Shown here: positions 10,841 to 20,791 of the stretch, one piece after another
Layout of the letters: each line of letters opens with the position of its first letter
Numbering within the stretch: position 1 is the stretch's first letter
Source of the DNA: Gnetum montanum
Taxonomy: Eukaryota; Streptophyta; Gnetopsida; Gnetales; Gnetaceae
Direction of reading: 5' to 3'
DNA length: 29,709 nucleotides
Assembly: GCA_015680685.1 (NCBI GenBank)
Contig: MNCI01037719.1
Location: 264,689-294,397 of the forward strand
Notes under the pieces: model-generated
Databases searched by the model: none
The model's input: the letters and a program-made list of their open reading frames with translations, nothing else
What the model was told of the DNA's origin: nothing
Program-made: the position numbers and the translations under genes

Positions 10841-11600
10841 TCAAATGTAGCTCCATAGGTGGAGAAGTTATCCATGAAGACTTCTATACCACTACTGATC
10901 TACTATTGAAAGATGCTCAGGACTAGGTGTTGAAATGTGGCAAGATCATTACATAGACCAAACGACATCTTACGATATGCAAAAGTCCCCCAAGGACTTG
11001 TGAACATTGTCTTTGCTTGGTCCTCTGATGCAATTTGAATTTGGTTATAGCCACTATAACTATCTAGGAAGTTGTAGTAGCAATGCCTTAATATTGTGTC
11101 AAGCACTTGGCCAACAAATGGTAGTGGAAAATGATCCTTGAATGTTGCCATATTCAGCAGCCTTAAATTGATGCAAACCTACCACTTCCCACCTTTCTTT
11201 GGTACAATTATGAGTGGACTAACCCACTTACTATCTACAATGGGATAGATGAACCCCACCTTGAGGAGTTGCTCGATTTCCTCCTTGACAATTTGCTTCA
11301 ATTTGGAGCTCAACTGCCTCTATGGTTGTTGTTTTGGCTTCATGGATGGGTTGATGTAAATGTGATGCTGGCATATCCTAGGATCAATCCCTATGAGTTT
11401 AGGATATGACCTAGCAAAAGCTGCTGACCATCTTTCAAATATCTTCAACAACATCTCTTTTTGTTCTAGAGCAAGTCTTGTATTGATTATAATCAGCTTC
11501 TTATTTTTCAAAAATATATATTCCATTCTAGCCAGTAATGTTTTCAGTTCAATGGGCTCTTGCTTAAATTTCTCAAGAATTTCCAACTCTTCCCAGTGAG
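10841..11600 (-). pseudogene. Element C reverse transcriptase
   Basis: Minus-strand motifs in order: ELKTLLARMEYIFL (pre-RT), PSMKPKQQP, EIEQLLKVGFIYPI, DSKWVSPLIIVPKKGGKW, VCINLRLLN, ATFKDHFPLPF, FLDSYSGYNQI (first catalytic Asp kept), TMFTSPWGTFAY, MSFGLCNDLATFQ and EVFMDNFSTYG. The last is the FMDD active site with its second Asp changed to Asn. The sequence is closest in style to Athila-type RT. It lacks the extra loop that Athila polymerases commonly have between PKKGG and the W(R)xC(I/V) box. Two open frames (11320-11586 and 10903-11151) cover most of it, with stops between them. Confidence 0.88.
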
Positions 11601-12031
11601 TATCATCATTTGTATCTTCAGAGAGTTGGTGATGAACTTATTCGAGTTGATCCATGCTCATGAGATATTCACATGTCAGGCTCTCAGCTGGTTCCCTGCA
11701 AAGTGTGCTACTTTCTAAATTAGCAGTTAGCCACTAGGTGTCCTCCTATTTTGTGGCTGCTACATACGGACACCTTTGAATTTCTACTTCTAGGCACACT
11801 ACTTGCATGCAAAGATGAATGCTTTCTTGATGGCCCAAAGTTTCTACACACAATTGCACCCTATATCATTGTACGTGATGCATGGAACTTTCTTCTTCTC
11901 AATCTTTCCAAATGTGTTTTCTTTAGAGATTTCCAGGGAAATATTTTTGATTCCCATTCTTACATCTACGGTGCTCAGTCATGCCCTTCCCATAATGATT
12001 GGGAAGTCCCCTTTGTAGTTCTCCACTTTGA

Positions 12032-12337
12032 TTACCAAGAAATCGGTAGGATAAGACCACCCATAGACAATGTCATAATGTCTTCTACCAATATCAATGG
12101 AATAGTGATGGATTGATATGCCAATTCCAATCTAATGTTGCTTTTCTTGAGAGAAGGTAGGTTCCAAGAAGTGTACATCTCATGAAAAATCAAATTAACA
12201 CTAGAACATGAATTGAGAAGAGCCTTGCATGGTTCATTCCCAGCAATCTGCAAATAAATTAAAGGACTTACAGGATTAGCTAATTTCTTAGGAAGGTTTC
12301 CTACATGGATCCAATAGGACACAGTATGACTGAGCAT
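12032..12337 (-). pseudogene. Element C aspartic protease
   Basis: An uninterrupted 101-codon frame. It includes CKALLNSCSSVNLI, which corresponds to the retropepsin active-site box (LLDTGSSVNLI). The catalytic D-T-G has become N-S-C, so activity is lost even though the frame is open. The downstream LVEDIMTLSMGG stretch fits the protease flap/second half. In the family it cuts the Gag-Pol polyprotein. The sequence between 11600 and 12031 links it to RT and carries stops. Confidence 0.75.
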
Positions 12338-12340
12338 TAC

Positions 12341-12887
12341 AGCATGGATCCTTGGCAGAGTTTGGTTTGAAGGAGGCCCAAAGGAATTTGATATGGAGAA
12401 AGAGGCAAGAGCAGGGTTGTCAACCGTGGGTGTAGGTGAAGGCTTAGGTGGGCTACGAGGTTGAAAGAGAGGTCTTTTCTTTGATCAGGCATTTAACCCC
12501 CCCAATTGATGATTGGGTTGCAAATTAACAACCCTCGTAGCATTACATTGTTGTGGTTGAGCTAGTAGTTCACCTTGCATAGGAGGAGTAGGTGGTAGTT
12601 GTGTAACTAGAGGGGGAGTGTGTGCAGGGATAGGAGGAGGATAAGGATAGGAGGTGGCATCCCTTCTTTCATGTGAAGAAGGTGTTCGATAGTAATCAAA
12701 AGGGTGGTGGTAAGGCTGAATATTAGAAACGTGACTAGAAGAGTCATGTGGAGACATGGGTTGTTGAATGTGGTAACCATATGGATCAAGTTTCCGATAA
12801 GGGTATTGTTGCCTTGGCAGTGTAAACACCCATGATTGTGGTTGCTACCATTGTTGGTACTATTCGTACGGTTGCGGTAGAGCTTGT
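12341..12887 (-). pseudogene. Element C gag C-terminal part
   Basis: The minus-strand frame 12485-12829 encodes a Pro/Gln/His/Tyr-rich protein (for example PYPPPIPAHTPPL and LPPTPPMQ), and the frame continues upstream with PQPYE and WQPQSW-like words containing two stops. Its position between LTR and protease, with low-complexity composition, makes it the C-terminal part of Gag. No CCHC zinc knuckle is visible. Its N-terminal part, the primer-binding site and the end of the 5' LTR are missing because of a deletion with its join near 12887. Confidence 0.7.
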
Positions 12888-13600
12888 ACACTAGTTTCTC
12901 TAGGAAGTGAAACAATGTAGAGTATAATGTTAAGCTTAAGGGCGTTCAATTGTAATTGAGGTATATGAATTTTTGTTGTTTTATATTTTATGGATGTAAT
13001 CGCCTGCAACAAGAACAAGGGTAGAGTATATTAAAAACTAATGTCTATTGCTTGGCTAGCCTAACATAAGTAACTGCCCCACTTTCAAGGACACATCCTG
13101 AACACATATAGCACTGATGGACTACCAAACGTTAAGCGTTGCTGGGTTACCAAGTACTATATGAATGCTCAAAGTGGTTGTGCTTGTGTTCATTAACGAC
13201 TGAAAATAAACTGCTTAATTCAAATGCATTAAAATAAAGAGCGAGAAAGTAAAATGCACTAAAGGAAATATTAAATTATTCTCAGTGCTACAAGGATTGT
13301 TAAGAGAGTTCATGTTATTCCCATCACACTATTGTGCTCAAGTACATTAGTGCTCAAATAAATAATTGTACACACTTTAGACTCCTTTTGCAGGCACTTA
13401 GAAAATATTCTAACTCCGAGGAAAATAAATGGCAAGAGCTTCACTCCTTTGACTAAGAATGACCAAAAATTGACTCAAAATGGGAGCCTAGGCGTGGTAT
13501 TTATAGACCTAGGGTAGATGCTCCGATGTTGCTTAGGTGATGTTGCGGCTTTGACGTCATGTACCTGATGTCATGAGCAACACAAAACAGTGGTTCATCA
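12888..13600 (-). repeat. 5' LTR of element C (right), truncated at its inner end
   Basis: Aligns with the left LTR from GTACACTAGTTTCTCTAGGA (left copy about 5961, right copy about 12888) to the outer end ...GGTTCATCA at 13600. The inner 90 bases or so of the LTR, the primer-binding site and early gag are deleted. TATAAATA (minus) lies at 13498-13505. The bases after it, ACAAT, pair with ATAAT on the left flank as target duplication. Confidence 0.9.
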
Positions 13601-14299
13601 ACAATAGTATTGAAAAAGGTTATGCTACATTGAAGGACCCAAAGAATGTGAATATTGCATACATAAATTGTGAAACTATTCATAGAAGGGTACACCCTCT
13701 GTCTACTACACCAATACAATATAAATGCTAAGTGTTGGAATTCTTACTTTGTAATCTTATTGAAGTTTAACGGATACCAAAATGCACACTACTTTGACTT
13801 CTTATATTATACTTCTTTGAACTTATTAATTTTTAATAAAAGATTGAGTATCTTCATTCTCACATAACCTAACTACTCTTAAAAAAATAGTTTAAGTATG
13901 ATTTGGGTTCATTAAGCCCTTTTTTCAAAAAGAAAAATGTTACTTCTTTTTTGGCAATTAAGCATGCTAAAATTCTTTATCCCTCAACTAATACCTTATT
14001 GTTAAAAATTAAAGCAAACCATCCATATATCTTGATGAAAGAAGCCCAAACTTTAGAAAAGTAAAATGAAAATAATATCACATGGCTCAAGAATAATAAT
14101 AATAATATTACTTTCTAATAACATCTCCAATGCACATAAAAAATTGACTAATTAAACAACTTTGAGGATTATTTCTATTTAAATATCAAACTTACTTATG
14201 TTAACTACATTGACTGGCTGGTGGATGTCGTGGTTGATGAGAACAATGATAGAACCAATGATGACGAGGAGATTATTCAAAGTCGTTGTAGGGACTTAC
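13601..14299. other. Spacer right of element C, no recognised gene
   Basis: AT-rich sequence with an AAT microsatellite at about 14092-14111. Open frames at 13501-13719 (minus) and 13670-13867 (plus) are not supported by any family. A 66-codon open stretch without ATG (14152-14352, plus) is acidic in its middle (VDENNDRTNDDEE) and might be a decayed exon, but I cannot assign it. Confidence 0.4.
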
Positions 14300-15813
14300 A
14301 TTTTCAAATTTCAGTAATAGACGTCTCTTTCGTAGGTGGCATTGCCACTTAATGTTTGCATCTGGAAACAAGGGTTAGGGTGATACTACGCTAATCACTT
14401 TTTTGTCCCTATGACTTAATGAGGTTTATGTATTCGATACTCTTTTACTATTAATAAAACTTCGTCTTGGGGTTCAACCCACTTTTTAGCCATGGCCACA
14501 AAAGAAAAGTCTTTAATGTTAAAAGATTTTTATGTATTGAATCATCATTAAAACATTGTATCTTTTAAATGTGAGACGTTAGAAAAACTTAAGAAATATG
14601 GTTCATAAGTCGATGAAAGAGCCAAATTGCATGGCATTATGATACACTTGGAGGTACTTTGTTCAAAGCTTCAATGATACCAACACCTTATGCATGTAAA
14701 ATAATAATAATAATAAAGGCTAAAATGAAGAGCATACACAAAGTTTTATACAAAATTCTAAATTGCTTTTGACTATTTTTTTACAAATGTCAAAATTTTT
14801 ACTTCTTCTAGCAACGTAGAAATTTTTGTTGGTTTTTAGAACGACTACAGTATGGCTTAAACCTAGACAACTTCATAAACAACTACCTTACCATCACTCT
14901 AAGTTAGTCTTTGATGGCCATATAAATAAAAATTCCAAAAACAATAATAAGTAATTGACATGGCAAATGCTTTGTCATAAAAGAATACAACTTGTTTAAA
15001 TTGCTCCAACTCCATTTCGTATTACATGTAATAAAAAATAATTTGAAAAATTTTTTATGAAACTTGGTCATGTCACTTTTTGGTATTGAGCTTATTTAAC
15101 ACCATTTAGTGGTGGGTTCAAGAAAGAACATGTCATAGCTACTATTATGCATGATGATGGGATATAGTAGAGATACAAAATCATTTGAAAGCATTAAAGG
15201 CAAAGGTTGACTAATTAGGTTTAGAATTTGACTCATAAATTATGCATCTTCAGTTCTTTTTAGTGTGAAAATGGGCTTGGGAAATTTTAAAAGCATCCTT
15301 AAAAAGCAAAAGCCAAGGTGCATAGAAATGTGGTATTTTTAACCAAAAATAATTAATATATGTATATATCAAGTAAATGTTCATTAAAAAATGTTTGGAA
15401 TTATACTACATGTTCATAATAAATAATCTTAATTTTTTAGTATGTTTTGGTAAATTAAATATAAAGTACTTTAATATTGATTTAATTTTTGTGCTATGCT
15501 TAAAGAATGCATAAAAAGGTGAAATTCAATGACAACAGTTTGACTTACGTTCACGGATACCTAAGTAAAATGGAAACTGTAATTTAGAACGTTACTACTA
15601 AGGTAACAAAAATTTATACTTATAATTTAATGTAATAAGCAATAATATAAATATAATGGTCAGGGATAAAATGTTTTTTAGTTCATCGTGCCTGTATTAA
15701 GGTACAACAGTTTACCATATGGCTTACGTGGCATGGTCCATGCCCAGCTTTGAGCTATCCTCACAAATATCGGGACCTTATTTAGGAAGACACAAGTCCC
15801 ACAGGACAGCCCT
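14300..15813. other. Upstream region of the PPR gene, no gene seen
   Basis: A 1.5-kb AT-rich stretch with no supportable coding region. Most of it is present again at 21978-23427 and its first 350 bases or so match again at about 26640-27010. It carries an AAT microsatellite at about 14701-14716. Confidence 0.6.
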
Positions 15814-15815
15814 TC

Positions 15816-15821
15816 TATATA
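15816..15821 (+). promoter_or_regulatory. Candidate TATA box of the PPR gene
   Basis: TCTATATAGG (TATATA at 15816-15821) lies about 100 bases before the first ATG (15922), a usual plant spacing with transcription expected near 15845-15850. The block is exactly what the 333-bp deletion removed from copy 2. No experimental start is known. Confidence 0.4.
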
Positions 15822-15921
15822 GGATACTGACTTCAATGCTCACCCTTCTCGATTAGTTATCCCTCGTTAATTCAAGCGCTGATTTTAGGATTCAAGAAAT
15901 TTTGGGAGAACAGCAAGCAAG

Positions 15922-17027
15922 ATGTTTACAACTGTCCTCATCCGCAGCAGCAGAAAAAATTCGACTGACTCATTTTAAGGATGTAAAGATTTTGGGACGA
16001 TGGCAAGATGTGCCAGGTCCCGGAACATGATGTTTTCAGCGCTGTTTCAAAACTGCAGAATCGAGCAAGATCGCCAACTGTTCGACAAAATTCATCCCAA
16101 AATTCCGGTTTTGGAATTTCAATATCGCGGCATATGCTGTCCATTGTAGGCGGATGGATGAAGCACAGGAGCATTTTCTTGCAAATGCCAGAACGCAATA
16201 ACTTTTCTTTTGGGCTACGTATGGTTTCGAGTTTCAGACAGAACGGAAGAGCTGACGGGGCACGCCATGTGTTTGATCAAATGTCCACAAAAAATGGTTT
16301 CTCGTGGAACGCCATGATTCGTGGGGGTTGCCAGATCGAGCAGATGGGGAAGGTGCGCCCTCTCTTCGACAAAATGCCACAGCAGTACATGGATTCCTAC
16401 CGTGCCATGATTGCTGCGAATGGGAAGATTGGTTTGATTCAAGATGCAGTCATGGAAATGTGAGAATGGGTATAACAGCAGCCGAGAAAATCTTTGAGAT
16501 GGATCAGAAAACCCTGCAGTATGTGCGCTATCGTCAACCATTCATGGTAATCATGGACTGTTGAATGATGCGAAAAAAAAAAAGGTTGAGGGTTGAACGC
16601 ATGAAAAAGGGATTTGAAGGGTAGCCAAATTGCAGTTGGATTATGGAAAAAAAAATTCACAGGTTTAGAATGAGTGATAAATCAGTCAAGGAATTTGATA
16701 GAATACATATTGTGTTGGGGAGTTTGCATATTCAGATCAGGTTAGCTGGTTACAACAAGGCATACACCAATCTTCTCCGTGATGGGGAAGAGGAATCAGA
16801 GGTGAATCATATCAATTGACGCAATGACAATTTGGCCATTGCTTTTGGCCACATAGCCACTTGCGCTGGGATAGCCATAAGAATATTTAGAAATTTTAGT
16901 ATGTGCAGTGACTGCTACTTTACAGCAAAATTCATGGCAAGGATTTTAAAGAGAGATTGTTCCAAGATATTAAGTTCATTTTCATGATTTTAAAGATGGC
17001 TCATGCTCTTGTGGAGATTATTGGTAA
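15922..17027 (+). pseudogene. PPR-DYW protein pseudogene, copy 1
   Basis: The family binds organelle RNA through PPR repeats and edits C to U with a C-terminal DYW deaminase. In order across frames: an N-terminus rich in Arg/Ser (MFTTVLIRSSRKNS, possible organelle transit), PPR units with CRIEQDRQLFDKI, AVHCRRMDEAQEHF, GRADGARHVFDQM, NGFSWNAMI and PLFDKMPQQ, then an E motif (AAEKIFEMDQKTLQYV, HGNHGLLNDAKK, PNCSWIM) and a DYW domain (QIRLAGYNKAYTNLL, NLAIAFG, CSDC) ending FKDGSCSCGDYW and TAA at 17025-17027. Stops: TAA 15976, TGA 16461, TAG 16621, TGA 16817. Frameshifts occur near 16090, 16190, 16520, the A-run 16572-16583, and before the C-terminus. The deaminase HSE motif reads RND, so catalytic His and Glu are lost, while the CxxC is kept. 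About 370 codons is very short for the family. Confidence 0.88.
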
Positions 17028-17131
17028 TGAAAAGATTTCAAGTATGTATGGGTTCATTTGTGTTGAGGTTAGTATGAGAATTTGAACTGTTATGGCTGAA
17101 TTCTAGCTTTTGTTTTCATATTTTTTCATGA

Positions 17132-17470
17132 ATAGGTTTTTCACGCTGCATTTTTTAGAGCTGAATTAAAAGGAGGCATGCAAGTTCACAGCTTTTTCTT
17201 TCTACATTGGCATACATATATAAATTAAGCAAGCAAATTTATGGATAGGTTTTTCATGCTGCATTTTTTAGAGCTGAATTTAAAGGAGGCATGCAAGTTC
17301 ACAGCTTTTTCTTGCTACATTGGCATACATATATACATTAAGCAAGCAAATTTATGGATAGGTTTTTCATGCTGCATTTTTTAGAGCTGAATTTAAAAGA
17401 GGCATGCAATTTCACAGCTTTTTCTTGCTGCATTGGCATACATATATAAATGAAGCAAGCAAATTTGTGC
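17132..17470 (+). repeat. Three tandem 113-bp repeats downstream of the PPR gene
   Basis: Units at 17132-17244, 17245-17357 and 17358-17470, each starting ATAGGTTTTTCA and holding GCATTTTTTAGAGCTGAATT, GGCATGCAA, CACAGCTTTTTCTT and CATACATATATA. They differ at only a few positions. The array lies about 100 bases after the DYW stop codon, in what would be the 3' untranslated or flanking region. Copy 2 lacks the region altogether. Confidence 0.95.
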
Positions 17471-19338
17471 TGCTAAAGAGTTTATTGCGATGGAGTTGAA
17501 GTTTTGACTTGATTTGGTCAGATTGCATGAGTATTAACTATTTCAACAAGTGTTAATAAAATTCTCCATAATTAAGTTTTTCAGTAACAAGGAAAAATCA
17601 GTAATCACACCATGTTAGAATGGTTGCAATTTATTGTTATAATGCATTAAACAAAATCAAGTATATATTATTATAATACAGTTAATATAATCAAAGTGCT
17701 AAAGTACATTAGCTGATTTGCTCTTTGATGTACAGTTATACCCGCAAGCATTTGTTGGTCAGTACAGGGGAGTCATGAGGGTCTATTTGTACAAATGGGC
17801 ATGGCCCTTATGAAGAGCAGTTTACATTGGAAGGAATGGCAGATGTGGACTTTTGGGCAGGTAATTTGACTTTGAAACAACCATTAGGAAGTGCATTCTA
17901 GTATATACTAGAAATTATAAGTGGTTCTATTAAAATGGTGAATTACTAAGTACAATGTTTTTGCTATTCCTAAATCATCCTTTGTAAACTATTTAATAAA
18001 ACTATATGTATACTTGCAGGAGTCACTACTCAAATAGGCTGTTAAGTGGAGGGTAAAATCTTAAGTCTAACATGGCCATTGTGAAAACTATACAAGTGAA
18101 GCTCAAATCAACAACTTACAATGTATTAAGAGTTGAAGGAACCGAAAGTATGACAAAACAAGATATATCAACTTTCAATTACAACATGATTGCGGTAGTA
18201 GAGGTCTGGATGTGCATGAGGTACATGTTTTATCTGATAATGAATGATAACTTTTCCTTTTTCACATCTTTTAAATATAGTTGAATACTTTGTAAGCTTC
18301 ACACCTGTTGGATCCCCCACTTCAAAGCTTGCAACCATGTTACCTTCTACTATGTGTTTGTGTTAAGCATTAGGATCGATGAGGCATCAAGCTCATCTTT
18401 GTTGATCCAACAATGTGTAAGACATTTGCAATGTACAAAAATATAAGCTAGATGTAATTAAATGTATACAGTTTCAATTTCAATATGCAAGGGCATGTGC
18501 TTAGTATCTTGGAAATATTCTCTTTCCTGGACATACAAATCAGAGTCATCATTGAAATCTTCACTTTTGCTGCTTTTTTGGCACTTCACAATGGGTTAGC
18601 CAAGCATAGTCCCTTTTAGGGGAATGAGAGTGGGAGAAATTTTTTGCTAGTTTTTTTGTTACATCTTAAACCCTTACCCTTGAGCTATTGGACCAGTTTA
18701 GTTGTAGCTAGTACCTATTTGATAATGCCTATATACCTCAACATAATTAATTATTATCAAACTTGTGACTTGTAGGATGCCTTAATCAACCTGTCACACA
18801 TTTATTTAAGTTTTGCCAATTTTAGCAGATGAATAGAACACTGTGTACCTATTGGTAATAGCTACTGTTTTCATGATACTAAACAATATTAAAATAATGT
18901 GACACTATATACCTGGTACCAGAGAATGCTATTATCATTGTGCTTACATCATAGGAAAATAGTTTGGAATATACTAAAATTTCATGACCTAATTATCCAA
19001 GTTGTATTTTATGACTATGGGATGAGTAAGCATAATGCACAAAATTGCAGGTTGATTTGTTTGTTTTATAAGTTATTTTTTCTATTTTAATATTCATTAT
19101 ATTTTATTTCTAATAAAATATTTAAGCCCAATTGAGTAGCCAACAGGGCTGGAATAAAAGATGAACCTGTGGTGACCACCCAACTTGGCTGGAATCAAAG
19201 ATAACCCGCAGTTAATCTCCACATTGGGGATTTACCACCTTGTTATTGTATTAGACTATTACAATAAAGAACATGTGCAGGAGCAGCTATACCTGCAGAC
19301 AACCGCTAAAGCAGATCTTGATAGATTTGGGATTACAT
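17471..19338. other. Flanking sequence between PPR and RLP genes
   Basis: No assignable gene. The part 18160-19021 is duplicated at 23907-24697. An open frame at 18072-18284 (MAIVKTIQVKLKSTTYN...) matches no family I know, and copy 2 keeps only its 3' part. A splice-like pair (GGGCAG/GTAATTTG at 17860 and TTGCAG/GAG at 18019) could bound a 159-base intron, unproven. The bases nearest 19338 would be the 3' flank of the minus-strand RLP gene. Confidence 0.5.
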
Positions 19339-19744
19339 TCAAATCAGGTACTTTCCAAAGAAATGTTGAAATGGATCCCAATGAAAATACAGAACAATTG
19401 TGACATCATAAGATATTCCAAATCCCAAACCTAATCCCCACAATGAGAAATGTTCATCAACCCAGTCCCACCACCCTTTGCTGCTCTTGGTTTCTATCTT
19501 GGCTTTTCTTAACTTTGTTTCATTGTCTTGGCTGCATGGAATGCTGGTGGGAAACCCACACAAACATTTATTTTCTCCAAAGCAACTTTCATTGAAGGTA
19601 GAGAACTGTGTGTTTACAGGAAGTCTTCCACATAACGTGTTATGTGAAACATTGAAAATACTTAAAAAGTTCAGGGACTGCAGCTGCATTGGAATTTTCC
19701 CAGACAATTGGTTGTGTCTTAAATCTATAGCTTCTAAAATTGAC

Positions 19745-19832
19745 AAATTTCCAATGGATAAAGGAATATGCCCAGTTAACATGTTGTAAAATTTCCAATG
19801 GATAAAGGAATATGCCCAGTTAACATGTTGTA
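19745..19832. repeat. 44-bp tandem duplication inside the RLP gene
   Basis: The segment starting AAATTTCCAATGG at 19745 recurs at 19789 with no visible difference apart from the join. Because 44 is not a multiple of 3 it shifts the reading frame of the last LRR block, duplicating [13 protein letters not shown]. The near identity of the copies suggests a recent event. Confidence 0.95.
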
Positions 19833-20790
19833 AGATAAATTTAACAACCTCAGAGCCTTGAGATCTCCAATCTCATATGGAATCTCACCTATGAGATTAT
19901 TGCTGGATAAGTCAATGACATTGTTGCCAGGTATGATAACGTATCATCAAACTCCAACCCTTTCTCAGTCAGCATCACTTTCAGACCCTCTATACCATAT
20001 CCCACTCTGTCCCATGGCATATTGGGATGTGAATTCCTCATCATCTATGCTATTTTTTAACTGGCCAAATCGCTTAAGCATGTGAAGTTGGAATGGAATA
20101 TGGCCATGGAATTGATTGTTGGAGAGGTCCAACACTTGCAATTTTGTGAAACCCACTAACCATTCAGGAATGGTTCCTCTAAACATGTTGTATCCTACAT
20201 TCAGGACTGTGAGGTTATGCATTTTTTTTAAATAATTTGGGAGACTGCCGTTAATCATATTCTTCTTAATATCAAAGACAAGAAGCTCCTTACAATCTAC
20301 CAGAGAATTTGACAAAGATCCAGAGAAACGATTCAAGTAGGCAGATAAAATGGTTAAAGAAGAAGGAAATAATATTGCAGAAAGTGTACCATGGAAGCTG
20401 TTGTTTACAAGGTTCAAATACACCAACTGCTTGCAGTTGCTTATAGTGGTTGGAATAATGCCACTAAATCTGTTCTTGGAAACATCTAGATACATCAAAT
20501 TTTCCAGTCTTCCTATACTCTTTGGAATTGGCCCACTTAGTTGGTTTCCTGAGAGACTTACATACTTTAGCTGTGACATGTTACCTATGCACCCTGGAAT
20601 AGAGCCGCTGGCATTTGAATCCTTTACACATAAGTATGTCAATTGTTTTAGTTGACAGAGTTCTGTTGGCAAGCCTTCCAAATGTTGGGATGCAATTCTA
20701 AGGGCACTCAGATTAGTGAGATTCCCTATAGACTTTGGGATCTTATTGCTGGATGTCACCAATACAAATAGCCTGGATAGAAAGCCAACA

Positions 20791-20791
20791 N
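20791..20791. other. Ambiguous base (N) at a frame switch in the RLP gene
   Basis: The single N lies where the RLP reading frame changes from the frame ending ...YVYMYFNG to the frame starting GFLSRLFVLV. The apparent frameshift may therefore be a sequencing or assembly problem. A second N is at 22420. Confidence 0.9.

Larger units (their letters stand above)
5870..13600 (-). mobile_element. Element C: nearly complete Athila/Tat-like Ty3/gypsy retrotransposon
   Basis: A 7.7-kb minus-strand element. From its own 5' end (right) it has a truncated LTR (about 12888-13600), partial gag, protease, RT, RNase H, integrase, a long non-coding 3' region, the polypurine tract and a full 3' LTR (5870-6735). 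The domain order PR-RT-RH-INT identifies Ty3/gypsy. The RT sequence (FLDxYSGYNQI, FGLCN, ATFQ, EVFMD) and the late non-coding region point to the Athila/Tat lineage. Target duplications are ATAAT (5865-5869) and ACAAT (13601-13605), one mismatch. All domains carry stops, frameshifts or lost catalytic residues, and the two LTRs are visibly diverged (by eye roughly 85-90% alike), so the insertion is old. Confidence 0.9.
14300..19021 (+). repeat. Segmental duplication copy 1 (PPR gene with both flanks)
   Basis: This block is repeated in direct orientation at 21978-24697. The match starts at ATTTTCAAATTTCA (14300 and 21978) and ends at about TGGGAT (19021 and 24697). Copy 1 has about 95 bases near 14390-14490 that copy 2 lacks. 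Copy 2 lacks two blocks of copy 1: about 15811-16143 and about 16645-18160. Outside those gaps the two copies align closely by eye through both non-coding and PPR sequence. The unit also includes the receptor-like-protein gene to the right, so the repeat period is about 7.7 kb. Confidence 0.88.

Noticed and set aside
11751-12116. 121-codon plus-strand open frame
   Set aside because: It is antisense to the protease/linker region of element C, which explains its length.
14092-14716. AAT microsatellites as functional sites
   Set aside because: Short simple repeats common in AT-rich plant DNA; nothing links them to a gene.
17132-17470. CRISPR array
   Set aside because: Units are contiguous without unique spacers and the window is eukaryotic; it is a simple tandem repeat.
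18072-18284. 70-codon open frame MAIVKTIQVKLKSTTYN...
   Set aside because: No recognisable domain. Copy 2 of the duplication keeps only its 3' part and there the frame has a stop, so conservation as a protein is not supported.
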